Of a DNA stretch of 47,734 nt, positions 34,606 to 43,263 are shown one piece after another. Below the pieces are notes generated by a model. The model saw nothing but the letters and a program-made list of their open reading frames with translations, was not told the origin of the DNA and made no database searches. Origin of the DNA: Deltaproteobacteria bacterium (lineage in GTDB: Bacteria > Myxococcota_A > UBA796 > JAFGLY01); contig JAFGLY010000040.1 in NCBI GenBank assembly GCA_016927815.1, positions 1 through 47,734 on the forward strand. Direction: 5' to 3'. Each line of letters opens with the position of its first letter. Within the stretch, counting starts at the first letter, position 1. Both the position numbers and the translations under genes were made by a program.

Positions 34606-35574
34606 TCACTCCGTGGAGGCCCGCCACAGGGCCAGGGACCGTCCTCCGCCGCGCGACTCGGCCACGGCCACCGCCACGTCGGCGGCCACCACCAGGAACC
34701 GGCCCCCAGGTCGGATCCCGGGGGGTGGCGCGGGCAACGGACCCCCTCGCAGGATCACGTCCGCCACGCTGTGGGCCACGGGCAGGAGCGGCAGCCCGAC
34801 GAGCGCGTCCACGGGCCTCAGGCAGGAGGGCTCGAGGCCCGCGTGGACCTCCTCCCGGGGCAGCCAGGGAACGCGTTCCTCGCCTCGATGGGGCCGCAGC
34901 GCGCGCTCCCAGTCGGGGGTGCCGGCCGCCAGCTCGGACAGGCGGGAAAGCGAGATGGCGTGCTCCAGGAGGAACGGACCCGAGCGGGTGCGCGTCAGCG
35001 CCTCGAGGTGCCCCGCCGTGCCCAGCGCCTCGGCGATCTCGTCGGCCAGGCCCCGGGCGTAGGTGCCCCGGGAGCACGTGAGAAGGACGCGGATCGCGTC
35101 GGGGCGGACCTCGGTCAGCGCAAGCCCGTGGATGCGGATGGGACGGGGCTGGGCCTCCACGACCACGCCCTGCCGGGCGTACTCGTACAGGCGACGGCCC
35201 TGCACCTTGACCGCCGAGAAGCGGGGAGGACGCTGGAGGCGCTCGCCCACGAACCCCTCCAACACGGTCCGGATCCGCTCGGGGTCGAGAGGGGGCACCG
35301 CCACCTCGCGGATCACGCGGCCCGTGGGGTCCCCCGTGTCCGTGGCCGCACCCAGCGCAATGGTGGCGTCGTAGACCTTCTCGGATTCGTCCAGGAACTG
35401 CACCAGGCGGGTGGCAGCGCCCAGCGCGAGCGGAAGGACCCCTCGGGCGAAGGGGTCGAGGGTCCCGGTGTGGCCGACCTTCCGGAGGCCCGTGACGGCC
35501 CGGACCATGGCCACCACGTCGTGGCTCGTGAGCCCTGGAGCCTTGTCCACCACCAGGAAGGACGGCCCGATCAT
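34606..35574 (-). CDS. truB: tRNA pseudouridine-55 synthase TruB
   Basis: This protein has 322 residues. SFLVVDKAPGLTSHDVV and VGHTGTLDPFARGVLPLALG (34-53) contain the catalytic Asp40, and KVYDATIALGAATDTGDPTG and RFSAVKVQGRRLYEYAR are the further TruB motifs. CSRGTYARGLADEI is the third RNA-binding block. A C-terminal PUA-like part of about 90 residues completes it. It makes pseudouridine 55 in the T loop of tRNAs. ATG 35574 overlaps the rbfA stop (ATGA). Confidence 0.97.
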   Translation of the reverse strand: MIGPSFLVVDKAPGLTSHDVVAMVRAVTGLRKVGHTGTLDPFARGVLPLALGAATRLVQFLDESEKVYDATIALGAATDTGDPTGRVIREVAVPPLDPERIRTVLEGFVGERLQRPPRFSAVKVQGRRLYEYARQGVVVEAQPRPIRIHGLALTEVRPDAIRVLLTCSRGTYARGLADEIAEALGTAGHLEALTRTRSGPFLLEHAISLSRLSELAAGTPDWERALRPHRGEERVPWLPREEVHAGLEPSCLRPVDALVGLPLLPVAHSVADVILRGGPLPAPPPGIRPGGRFLVVAADVAVAVAESRGGGRSLALWRASTE

Positions 35575-35933
35575 TCCTCCTCTCCCCCTTCCTCGGCGGC
35601 CAGCCGACCCAGCAAGGAGGTCATGCGTACGGCCTCCTCCAGCCCTTCATCCAGCACGAACGTCAGCTCGGGCGTGTACCTGAGCGTCAGGACGCGGCCC
35701 ACCTGGCGGCGCAGGTAGGGGGAGGCGGCCTTCAGGCCGCGCAGCAGATCGGCGGGGTCGCCCTCGCCCCCGAGCGGGAGCACGTGGACACGGGCAGCGC
35801 GCAGGTCGGCAGAAACCCGGACCCGCGTGACGGAGCAGGCCGCCAGCCGGGGATCGGAGACGTCTTCGCGGAGGAGCCGGGCGATCTCGGCGTGGAGCAG
35901 CTCGGACACGCGCTCGGGACGGTTGTGGGACAT
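35571..35933 (-). CDS. rbfA: Ribosome-binding factor A
   Basis: This protein has 120 residues, normal for RbfA. RPERVSELLHAEIARLLREDVSDPRL is the N-terminal helix pair, and SVTRVRVSADLRAARVHVLPLGG and LRRQVGRVLTLRYTPELTFVLDEG are the strands of the KH-like type-II fold. The acidic Glu/Gly tail is species-specific. It helps mature the 16S 5' end at low temperature. Gene order infB-rbfA-truB is usual, but here an FGE-like lipoprotein lies upstream instead of infB. Confidence 0.93.
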   Translation of the reverse strand: MSHNRPERVSELLHAEIARLLREDVSDPRLAACSVTRVRVSADLRAARVHVLPLGGEGDPADLLRGLKAASPYLRRQVGRVLTLRYTPELTFVLDEGLEEAVRMTSLLGRLAAEEGGEEE

Positions 35934-36013
35934 GGCAGACCGGAGGGGGGGGGACGCGGCGGCGTCTTACGGGGGAACGTGGGGGCTGTCAACCCGCCGG
36001 AGCGCGGCCCGCG

Positions 36014-36847
36014 TCACAGGTCGGCGCAGCAGCGGAAGCCGCGTGCGGAGGGATTCCAGTCCGGCACGAAGTCGCAGCGTTGGTTCTCCACCGAGTCGGC
36101 ACAGTTGTAGGCCCCGCCCTTGAGCACCGGCGTGGAGCCGTCCATCGTGTACTCCCAGAGGTTGCCGCTGATGTCGTACACGCCGTATTCGTTGACGCAA
36201 CCCGGGCTGCCTCCGGTGGTCCGGAGCCGGAAGACGCCCCCGCAGTCCCGCCAGCAGTAGGCGTACCTCTCCCCGTCCTCGCAGTGACACGTCTTCCGGC
36301 CGCCCTCGCAGTCGCATTGGGTATCGATCCCGTTGCAGGTCTCGGCCTCGTAGGTGTCACCGTAGGGGTAGACGCTGGCGTCGGGGCCCTGGCAGGCGGG
36401 GATCCACTCGGCGGTGGTGCACAGGCGCTTGCCCGCCGCGTTGCAGGCGGCCACCGCCAGCGTCGCGTCCGCGACCATCCACGGGAGGACCCCCTGCCGG
36501 GAGGTCGCACGGGAGGTGTCGGTTCCGAAGGAGGAAGCCGTGGCGTCGGGCCGGGAGGCCTCCCACCGGTCCATGCAGACCGTCGCGGAGATGGGGACCA
36601 TGCCGTCGGGGCAGGCATGGGCGGTGTCGTCCGGGGTGTCGCCGGTGTCCGGCGGCGAGGTGTCGATCGGGATGGTGGTGTCGCTCGTGTCGTCGACACA
36701 CTGGGAACCGGTGTCCGGACCCGAGTCGCCGGTCTCGCCCGGCGCGGTGTCGTCGATGGGGGGCCTGCAGGCCGCGACCAGGCCGGACGCCGCCACGGAC
36801 CCGCCAGCGAGCACCAACGCGATGCGCATCCAGTTCGTGGGTTCCAC
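36014..36847 (-). CDS. Lipoprotein with FGE/SUMF1-like (formylglycine-generating enzyme fold) domain
   Basis: This protein has 277 residues. GGAGG six bases before GTG 36847 decides the start. A signal with lipobox LVAAC (Cys27) follows, then a 50-residue Asp/Thr/Pro linker (TGDSGPDTGSQ, TSPPDTGDTPDDTA). Residues 85-277 show the FGE-sulfatase fold: CMDRWEASRPDA, LPWMVADATLAVAACNAAGKRLCTTAEW, NEYGVYDISGNLWEYT, and the end GGAYNC...ARGFRCCADL. In human FGE the active Cys pair follows GGSY; here only the first (Cys249) is kept and the partner position reads Glu254. Catalytic formylglycine formation is therefore doubtful; a binding or scaffold role is possible. About ten other Cys suggest disulfides. 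Confidence 0.82.
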   Translation of the reverse strand: MEPTNWMRIALVLAGGSVAASGLVAACRPPIDDTAPGETGDSGPDTGSQCVDDTSDTTIPIDTSPPDTGDTPDDTAHACPDGMVPISATVCMDRWEASRPDATASSFGTDTSRATSRQGVLPWMVADATLAVAACNAAGKRLCTTAEWIPACQGPDASVYPYGDTYEAETCNGIDTQCDCEGGRKTCHCEDGERYAYCWRDCGGVFRLRTTGGSPGCVNEYGVYDISGNLWEYTMDGSTPVLKGGAYNCADSVENQRCDFVPDWNPSARGFRCCADL

Positions 36848-37015
36848 GGCGGGCCTCCAGGTAGAGAATGCCCGGTCCGGGGTCGACCTGCCAGAGGATC
36901 CGGCGCACGCTTTTACCGGCTGAGCACACAGAGGCGCGAGGACCGGCTCCGGCGAGGTGGCGGGACGAATGGCCGTTCAATATACGAGGGGACTTCTCAC
37001 AACGGGTGCCCAGCG
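36848..37015. promoter_or_regulatory. Divergent intergenic region, FGE-like lipoprotein / etfBA
   Basis: This 168-bp gap includes TATACG (36981-36986) as a possible -10 for the etf genes, 30 bases before ATG 37016, without a good -35. No clear minus-strand promoter was found. Confidence 0.3.
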
Positions 37016-39106
37016 ATGAGCCACGCCATCGTCCTCGTCAAGCAGGTCCCAGACGTCTCCAAGATTACGGACAACGCCTTCGATCCGGAAACGGGCAACC
37101 TCATGCGGGCCAATCTGCCCTGCGTCGTCAACGAGCTCGACGTCCAGGCACTGGCCTTCGCAGCCCGCATGCAGGCGCTGCAGACAGGGTCCGGGGGTCG
37201 GATCCTGGTGCTCACGATGGGCCCCCCCGCGGCCGAGGAGGCCTTGAGGTTCTGCCTGGCACGCGGGGCAGACCAGGCCGTGCTGCTCTCGGACCGGCTC
37301 CTGGGCGGGGCCGACACCTGGGCCACCGCCAATCCGCTCGCCTACGCCATCCGTCGCATCCAACGCGATCTGCTCGACGGCAGCAGCGACGTGTACGTGG
37401 TCGCGGGCATGCAGTCGGTGGACGGCGACACGGCCCAGGTGCCTGCCCAGGTGGCCGAGGAGCTTCAGGTGCCCTGCGTGGCCTATGCCACGGACGTGGA
37501 ACGGGTGGACGATCGACTCCGGTTCACCCGCATCATCTCGGGTGGCCGTCAGATCGTGGCACCCCTCCGGATGCCGGCCGTGATCACGGTGGCCTCGTAT
37601 GCGTTTCCGCTCTACCCCACGGTGGCTCGGACCCGGTGGGCGCAGCGCGCAGAGGTGGTGCGTTGGGGAGCGGCGGACGTCCAGGCCCGCTCCATCGGGT
37701 CCAAGGGCTCCAAGACGACGGTGATCCGCGTCTTCCCTCCGCCGAAGACGAGCCGCCGTTGCGAGGACGCCAGGGACGCCGCCGGCCTGGCACGGGCCCT
37801 GGAGACCTCCCGCCAGGTCACCAACGCTCCCACCGCGCGGTCCAACCGGCGGTACGTGCTGCCCCGCCACCGGGCCGATCCGCTCGACCGCTCCTTCGAA
37901 GGGCTCGAGAAGCAGGTGCAGGCGTTCAAGGACCTGGCCCGCATCCTCCGGGACCGAGGCGCGACGGACCTCGCCTCCATCCCGACCGACGTCCGGGAGC
38001 AGGTCCACGGCGAACTCGACGCGAGCGTCGGGAAGGCCGCCGTCGAGGGCATGATGCAGAACCTCTCCCAGGTGGACCCCTCCTACCGGGGGGACGTCTG
38101 GGTGGTGGCCGAGGAGCAGGGAGGTGAGATCCACCCCGCCACCTTCGAGCTCATCGGCAAGGCCCGCGACCTGGCGGACTCCCTCGGAGTGAAAGTCGGC
38201 ACGGTTCTCGCCGGGTCCGGGGTCGCCGACCACGCACGGCCGCTCATCGAAGCCGGCGCGGACACGGTGCACCTCCTGGACGATCCTCGTCTTAGCCCCT
38301 TCGATCCTGGGTTTCATCGCAAGGTGGTCTCCGCCGCCATCCTGCGACACGAGCCCCAGATCGTGCTCTTCGCGGCCACGCCCCAGGGACGGGTGCTCGC
38401 GCCCATGGTCTCCTACCGGTGCGAGTGCGGGCTCACCGCGGACTGCACGGGCCTCGACATCCTGGACAACACCCGCAGAGGCGAGGTCGGCATCCTCCAC
38501 CAGACCCGTCCTGCGCTCGGTGGAAACGTCATGGCCACCATCTGCACGAGAGGGTCCCGATCCCAGATGGCCACGGCGCGGCCGGGCGTGATGCAGCGCC
38601 TCCCCCCCGATCCGGCCCGCACCGGCGAGGTGTTCCACGAACCCGTGGATCTCCAGGAAGACGATCGACACATGGAGATCCTGTTCACCGAGGTGGGTAC
38701 GGCGCACGTGAACTTCGATGCCGATGTCATCGTGTCGGGCGGCCGAGGCCTGGGAAGCCGGGAGGCGTACGAGCGGCTCGTCGGCGACCTGTCGGGTGCC
38801 CTCGCCCGTCGGTTCGGCGTCACCGTGGAGCGCGGCGCCTCCCGTGCGGCCGTGGAGGAGGGCTTCTCCGACCGAAGCCACCAGGTCGGGCAGACGGGCA
38901 CCGCAGTGGGCCCGAAGATCTACGTGGCGCTCGGCATCTCCGGCGCCATCCAGCACATGATCGGAGTGGCCAACAGCCAGACCATCGTGGCCGTCAACCG
39001 CGATCCTCAGGCGCCCATCCTCAAGCAGTGCGACTACTACCTCGTGGGCTCCGTGGAGCAGATCGTCCCCGAGGTCGTCCGAGTGCTCGAAGGGGAGAAC
39101 CCGTGA
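37016..39106 (+). CDS. Electron transfer flavoprotein, beta and alpha subunits fused (EtfB-EtfA)
   Basis: This protein has 696 residues. Residues 1-250 are EtfB (IVLVKQVPDVSKITDNAFD, NELDVQALAFAARMQ, VAGMQSVDGDTAQVPAQVAE); it holds the AMP site. A linker with Arg/Pro and an amphipathic helical segment spans about 250-350. Residues 355-696 are EtfA: VVAEEQGGEIHPATFELIGKA, GLTADCTGLDI, and the FAD-binding end QVGQTGTAVGPKIYVALG (623-640) with SGAIQHMIG, NRDPQAPI and the rest of the normal alpha C-terminus. ETF carries electrons from acyl-CoA and related dehydrogenases to ETF:quinone oxidoreductase, encoded next. Subunits are normally separate chains. No frameshift is visible, so the fusion is real in this sequence. 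The etfB-first order agrees with usual operons. Confidence 0.95.
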   Translation: MSHAIVLVKQVPDVSKITDNAFDPETGNLMRANLPCVVNELDVQALAFAARMQALQTGSGGRILVLTMGPPAAEEALRFCLARGADQAVLLSDRLLGGADTWATANPLAYAIRRIQRDLLDGSSDVYVVAGMQSVDGDTAQVPAQVAEELQVPCVAYATDVERVDDRLRFTRIISGGRQIVAPLRMPAVITVASYAFPLYPTVARTRWAQRAEVVRWGAADVQARSIGSKGSKTTVIRVFPPPKTSRRCEDARDAAGLARALETSRQVTNAPTARSNRRYVLPRHRADPLDRSFEGLEKQVQAFKDLARILRDRGATDLASIPTDVREQVHGELDASVGKAAVEGMMQNLSQVDPSYRGDVWVVAEEQGGEIHPATFELIGKARDLADSLGVKVGTVLAGSGVADHARPLIEAGADTVHLLDDPRLSPFDPGFHRKVVSAAILRHEPQIVLFAATPQGRVLAPMVSYRCECGLTADCTGLDILDNTRRGEVGILHQTRPALGGNVMATICTRGSRSQMATARPGVMQRLPPDPARTGEVFHEPVDLQEDDRHMEILFTEVGTAHVNFDADVIVSGGRGLGSREAYERLVGDLSGALARRFGVTVERGASRAAVEEGFSDRSHQVGQTGTAVGPKIYVALGISGAIQHMIGVANSQTIVAVNRDPQAPILKQCDYYLVGSVEQIVPEVVRVLEGENP

Positions 39107-40770
39107 CCGTAGAACCCATCGTCCCGAACCCCGACCTCGTGGTGGTCGGCGCTGGCTGTGCCGGCCTGGCGGCCGCCATCGCCTTCAAGCGCGCCCGCCC
39201 CGAAGCTCACGTGGTCGTCCTCGAAAAGGCCGCCGGCCCCGGGTTCCACAACCTGTCCGGAGCCGTCCTGGAGGCCGGTCCGATCCACGCGCTCCTCGAC
39301 ATCGCGGATCCCAACTGGCGGGACACTCCCGCCGCTCGACACGTCCTGGGCCAGCGGGTGCGGCGGGACGACGTCCTGTTCTTCACGGACGCCCGCTCCG
39401 TGGTTTCCCTGAAGCCCGCGTTGAAGGCTGCCCGTTCGATGGGCCTCGGATTCGGAGGGCTGCTGCACGACGGTGACCTCATCGTGTCCGTCAGCCAGCT
39501 CACCGCCTGGCTCTCGGACCTGGCGACCCGGGCGGGCGTGGAGGTGCTCCACGGATTTCCCGTCCGCGACGTGATCCTTGACGAAAACGGACTCGCAACC
39601 GGCATCCGGACGATCGACCAGGGGCTGGACCACGAGCGCCGACCCCAGCCCAACTTCCTGCCCGGGGAGATCGTCCATGCGGGCGCCGTCGTGCTGGCGG
39701 AGGGCCCTCTGGGGTACGCCACCGAGGACTTCGTGGCCCGAGGCGGGCTCGTCCGGAACAACCCTCCGGTCTTCAGCGTCGGGATCAAGGAGATCGTCGA
39801 GGTCCCCGAGGAGCGCTACGCCAAGTTCGGCTCGGGCCGCGTGATGCACGCCCTCGGATGGCCTCTCTGGACACCGGTGGTCGGCCCGGCCATGTTCGGC
39901 GGCGGCATCCTGTACTCGATGGGCGCCCGGCGGATCGCGGTCGGGATCATCATCGGGGCCGACTGGAACTACCACGACTTCATCCCCCAGGACGCCTATG
40001 CCCGGTTCAAGGAGCACACGCTGGTGCAGCGGTTCATCGCGGGTGGAACGGTGGTGGAGGCCGGCGCCAAGATGATCCCCGAGGGGGGCTTCCACGCGCT
40101 CCCCCGCGACCCGGAGACGGGGGCCATCGGACGCAAGAACGTGGTGATCGTGGGGGATTCGGCCGGTTTCGTGAACGTGAACAAGATCAAGGGCCTCCAC
40201 AACGCCATCGCCTCCGGCCTCGCCGCAGGCAACACCGTGGCCGCCTCTCTCCACGCCCCGGCCGAGATCGCTCCGATCTACACAAGGGAATTGGAGGCGC
40301 AGGGCGTACTCCTCGAGATGAACGGCGCCCGCAACGTTCGACAGACGGTGGCCCGCCTGGGCAACCTGTGGGGCCTGCCCCTCTCGGCCGTCACCGGCCT
40401 GTTCCCACGCATCTCGGTGGAGCCCGATCGCGCCGCCATGACCCGCGAATCCTATTCCCTGAAGCTCAAGCGCCCCTTCGACAAGGATGCGTTCGTGGCC
40501 GCCGCCAAGGTGGAACACCGAGAGGGGCAGCCCATCCACTGCGAGGTGCTGGACCCGACCCTCTGCGCGACCACCTGCGCCGAGACCTTCGATCGTCCCT
40601 GCGTGAAGTTCTGCCCGGCGGGTGTCTACGAGGTCATCCAGGGCACGATGAAACCGGTCAATCCCACCAACTGCGTCCACTGCAAGACCTGCCAGAACAA
40701 GTGCCCCTACGACAACCTGCGCTGGCACCCGTTGGAAGGCGGAGGCGGTCCGAAATGGGAGGGCATGTAG
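39103..40770 (+). CDS. Electron transfer flavoprotein-ubiquinone oxidoreductase (ETF-QO)
   Basis: This protein has 555 residues. DLVVVGAGCAGLAAAIAFKRA (11-31) is the FAD dinucleotide fold. The middle has LPGEIVHAGAVVLAEGPLGY and the ubiquinone-site region HALGWPLW, GGGILYSMG. NVVIVGDSAGFVNVNKIKGLHNAI is the second FAD motif. The end is the membrane-facing [4Fe-4S] module: Cys in FCPAGVYE plus Cys524, Cys527, Cys530 (CVHCKTC) and an extra Cys534 before GGGGPKW. It oxidises reduced ETF and passes electrons to quinone. GTG 39103 overlaps the ETF stop (GTGA), so the two are cotranslated. Confidence 0.96.
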   Translation: MTVEPIVPNPDLVVVGAGCAGLAAAIAFKRARPEAHVVVLEKAAGPGFHNLSGAVLEAGPIHALLDIADPNWRDTPAARHVLGQRVRRDDVLFFTDARSVVSLKPALKAARSMGLGFGGLLHDGDLIVSVSQLTAWLSDLATRAGVEVLHGFPVRDVILDENGLATGIRTIDQGLDHERRPQPNFLPGEIVHAGAVVLAEGPLGYATEDFVARGGLVRNNPPVFSVGIKEIVEVPEERYAKFGSGRVMHALGWPLWTPVVGPAMFGGGILYSMGARRIAVGIIIGADWNYHDFIPQDAYARFKEHTLVQRFIAGGTVVEAGAKMIPEGGFHALPRDPETGAIGRKNVVIVGDSAGFVNVNKIKGLHNAIASGLAAGNTVAASLHAPAEIAPIYTRELEAQGVLLEMNGARNVRQTVARLGNLWGLPLSAVTGLFPRISVEPDRAAMTRESYSLKLKRPFDKDAFVAAAKVEHREGQPIHCEVLDPTLCATTCAETFDRPCVKFCPAGVYEVIQGTMKPVNPTNCVHCKTCQNKCPYDNLRWHPLEGGGGPKWEGM

Positions 40771-40778
40771 GCCCACGG

Positions 40779-40793
40779 CCGGCTATTGGCCGG
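40779..40793. terminator. Hairpin between convergent ETF-QO and membrane-protein genes
   Basis: CCGGC (40779-40783), loop TATTG, GCCGG (40789-40793), overlapping the TAG stop of the minus-strand gene. The plan is the same as the hairpin at 20004-20020. No T-tract. Confidence 0.35.
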
Positions 40794-41661
40794 TGACGAC
40801 CGCACTCGCTGGCGTCGTGCCGGCGTCCGTCCGAGTGTAGTCGAGCGTGCTGCCCCTAAGCGAGTGCGGGACCAGGTAGACGGCCAGAGTCCCCAGGCCC
40901 ACGGCAAGCACGAGCATCCGCCGGCCGAGGCTCGCATCCACCCGCGGCCGGAGCGCCAGCGCCGCGACGAGCCAGCCCGTGAACAGGACGAGGGTCTTGG
41001 TGTCGGTGAGGTCGCCCCCGAGGGGCCAACCGGTCCAGAAGGCTCCGAACGCGTACTTCTGGACGACCGGCCCGAGCACCATTCCCCCCAGCGCGAGCAG
41101 GATCACCGTGGCCCAGGCCAGGCCCCGAAGCCCCCGGCCGCCAAGGGAGGCCTGGAGGATGGTGCGGCAGCCCACGACGAGGGCCAGGAACATGGCCAGG
41201 ACGTGGGGGACCAGGACCGCGGCGGGCACGGCTCCCTTGTAGCGGAGCACGGCGTTCCCACCGGGTGGGAGCGCCACGGTGGACGCTCCGGGCTGGGCGA
41301 GTTCGACGTGGTACTCGACCTTGCCCGCGGGCGGCTGCGTGGGGAGGCGCGCGCGCCGCCATCCGTCCTCGGCTTCCATGGGGACGCGGGCGAAGGCGTC
41401 GGCGGTGGGGTAGCGGCGCCAGACCAGGGTAGCCTCCACCCCCGGACCCGGGTCGGGCACGGCCACGCGGGCCTCGGTGCCCGACGTCTCACTGCGCGGA
41501 AGCCGCCAGGCGATCTCCACGCCGTTGGGCGCAACCCCCCGGCCCCGGGCGGGATGCGTGGGCCCCGTGCGACGCTGGTACCCCGCGAAGACCACCATGG
41601 CCGTGAAGGCCAACACCCAGAGCCCGGCGGAAACCCGCCGCGAGGAGGAGGACGGGGTCAT
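40783..41661 (-). CDS. Conserved membrane protein of unknown function, next to ccm operon
   Basis: This protein has 292 residues. One N-terminal TM helix (11-30) is followed by about 110 residues with an immunoglobulin/fibronectin-like beta pattern (VEIAWRLPRSETSGTEARV, VEATLVWRRYP, GKVEYHVEL). Four or five TM helices follow from about 140, including the conserved-looking block MVLGPVVQKYAFGAFWTGWP and GGDLTDTKT. I recall this GPxVQKYAFGxxWTGxPxGxDLTD block from uncharacterised membrane proteins of other phyla, but know no function. It is divergent from ccmA, so a role in the respiratory or cytochrome context is possible. ATG 41661 is the best start; there is no strong Shine-Dalgarno. Confidence 0.7.
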   Translation of the reverse strand: MTPSSSSRRVSAGLWVLAFTAMVVFAGYQRRTGPTHPARGRGVAPNGVEIAWRLPRSETSGTEARVAVPDPGPGVEATLVWRRYPTADAFARVPMEAEDGWRRARLPTQPPAGKVEYHVELAQPGASTVALPPGGNAVLRYKGAVPAAVLVPHVLAMFLALVVGCRTILQASLGGRGLRGLAWATVILLALGGMVLGPVVQKYAFGAFWTGWPLGGDLTDTKTLVLFTGWLVAALALRPRVDASLGRRMLVLAVGLGTLAVYLVPHSLRGSTLDYTRTDAGTTPASAVVTGQ

Positions 41662-41875
41662 GGACGGTTCACCGTCATCTCCCGCGTGGGTGCGGATCCG
41701 GGGCACCTCGGAAGGTCCCAGGTTCCGGAACGTACCCCGACCGGGCGAGAGCCGCCGTCTCGGACCCTCGCGGTTATCCTGGGCGCGCCCCACCCTGCCG
41801 GGCGAGCCGACGCCGCATCGCGAGGACACACGATGGACCGCCCCCACCCCGCTCCGATGGCCCGGAGAACGCCCG

Positions 41876-42565
41876 GTGCCTGAACCGGTGGTCCGAGCCC
41901 GAGATCTCGGCCGGCGCTTCGGCGGGCGCTGGGCGCTCGGACGCGTGGACCTGGACCTCCTCCAGGGGGAACGCCTGCTCCTGATGGGCCGGAACGGCGG
42001 GGGCAAGACCACGCTCCTGCGCCTCTTCTCCACGCTCCTGGCCCCGTCGCGCGGCACGGTCGCGATCTTCGGCCTCGATCCCGCCCGCGAGGCCTACCGC
42101 ATCCGCCGTAGGCTCGCCCTGCTCGCGCACCTGCCCTTCCTCTACGAGGATCTCTCGGGGCCCGACAACCTGCGCGTGGTGGCCCGCCTCGTGGGCCGGG
42201 CGGACGATCCCGCGCCCTGGCTGGCCCGTGTGGGTCTCGATCCACGGCCGGACCCGGTCCGCACCTGGTCCGCGGGGATGCGCAAGCGGCTCTCGTTCGC
42301 ACGCCTGCTGCTCCAGGAGCCGGAACTCGCGCTGATCGACGAGCCGTACGGCCAGCTGGATCCCGACGGCCACGCGTGGGTGGACGGCCTCCTCAAAGAG
42401 ATGGCCTCGGCCGGGACCACGGTGATCGTGGCCTCCCACCTCGTGGACCGCGCCTCGGCCCTCTGCCAGAGGGCGCTGTTGCTGCACGACGGGCTCCCCC
42501 GCTGGTCTGGCCCGTCGGACCAGGCGCCCCGCGCCTGGACGTGCTTCCAGGAGCGTGCGTCGTGA
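41876..42565 (+). CDS. ccmA: Heme exporter ATP-binding protein CcmA
   Basis: This protein has 229 residues. Walker A GRNGGGKTTLLRL, ABC signature SAGMRKRLSFARLL, Walker B LALIDEPY, and the H-loop SHLVD form an ABC ATPase. It powers release of holo-CcmE from the CcmBCD complex in cytochrome c maturation System I. GTG 41876 with GGAGA seven bases upstream is chosen, and its stop overlaps the ccmB start (GTGA). A weak -10 (TATCCT, 41775-41780) lies upstream. Confidence 0.92.
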   Translation: MPEPVVRARDLGRRFGGRWALGRVDLDLLQGERLLLMGRNGGGKTTLLRLFSTLLAPSRGTVAIFGLDPAREAYRIRRRLALLAHLPFLYEDLSGPDNLRVVARLVGRADDPAPWLARVGLDPRPDPVRTWSAGMRKRLSFARLLLQEPELALIDEPYGQLDPDGHAWVDGLLKEMASAGTTVIVASHLVDRASALCQRALLLHDGLPRWSGPSDQAPRAWTCFQERAS

Positions 42566-43263
42566 CCGGACCGCGTGGCGGTCGCGGCAAGGGGTCGGGG
42601 ACCCTCCTCCAGCTCGTCCGCAAGGATCTCCTCGTGGGATGGCACGGCCGAGCCCGCCTCGTGGGCCTGTCCACCTACGCCGTCACGCTGCTGCTCGTCT
42701 TCTCCTTCGCCCTCGGCCCGGATACCGCGACCCTGCACGACCACGCCTCTGCGTACGCCTGGGTGGCGCTCCTGTCGGCCTCCACGCTGCTCCTCGCCCA
42801 GTCGTTTCTCCAGGAGGTGGAAGGTGGGGCTCTGGAGGGCCTGCTCCTGTTGCCGGTGAGCCCCGTGGCCCTGTTCTACGCCAAGGCCCTGGCCAACCTC
42901 CTGCTGCTCCTGGTCCTCGCAGGCGTCCTGCTGCCACTCGGCGCGGTGCTCTTCGACGTCTCGCCCTCGGGCCCGCCGCTCGCACTCGCAGGCATCCTGG
43001 CGCTCGGCTGCGCGGGGCTGGTGGCGCCCGGCACGCTCTACGCTGCCCTCACCGCACGGGTGGCCTCTCAGCAGGTGCTCCTGCCCGTCCTGCTCTTCCC
43101 CCTGGTCGTGCCCCCGGTCCTGGCGTCCGTCAAGGCCACGGCGCTCCTCGTGGACGGCGACCCCATGGGCCAGTTGGGCGCCTGGGCGGGCCTGCTGGTC
43201 GCCTTCGACGTACTCTACTGGAGTCTGTGCGGCGTCCTCTTCGGACGGGTGCTCGAAGCATGA
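42562..43263 (+). CDS. ccmB: Heme exporter membrane protein CcmB
   Basis: This protein has 233 residues and about six TM helices (VTLLLVFSFAL, YAWVALLSASTLLLAQ, ALANLLLLLVLAGVLLPLG and others). FLQEVEGGALEGLLLLPVSPVALFYAKA is the cytoplasmic coupling loop seen in CcmB, which contacts the ATPase CcmA. LARVASQQVLLPVLLFPLVVP-type helix follows. Its GTG overlaps ccmA and its TGA overlaps the ccmC ATG. It forms the permease of the CcmABCD complex. Confidence 0.92.
   Translation: MTGPRGGRGKGSGTLLQLVRKDLLVGWHGRARLVGLSTYAVTLLLVFSFALGPDTATLHDHASAYAWVALLSASTLLLAQSFLQEVEGGALEGLLLLPVSPVALFYAKALANLLLLLVLAGVLLPLGAVLFDVSPSGPPLALAGILALGCAGLVAPGTLYAALTARVASQQVLLPVLLFPLVVPPVLASVKATALLVDGDPMGQLGAWAGLLVAFDVLYWSLCGVLFGRVLEA

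Noticed and set aside
35953-35966. GACGC-GGCG-GCGTC hairpin between the FGE-like gene and rbfA as a terminator.
   Set aside because: Only 5 bp, followed by C-tract rather than T-tract on the transcribed strand, and may form by chance at this GC content.
36080-37015. Long open frame upstream of etfBA in the same frame.
   Set aside because: It is antisense to the FGE-like lipoprotein, and its Arg/Gly/Val-rich translation has no domain. EtfB starts cleanly at ATG 37016.
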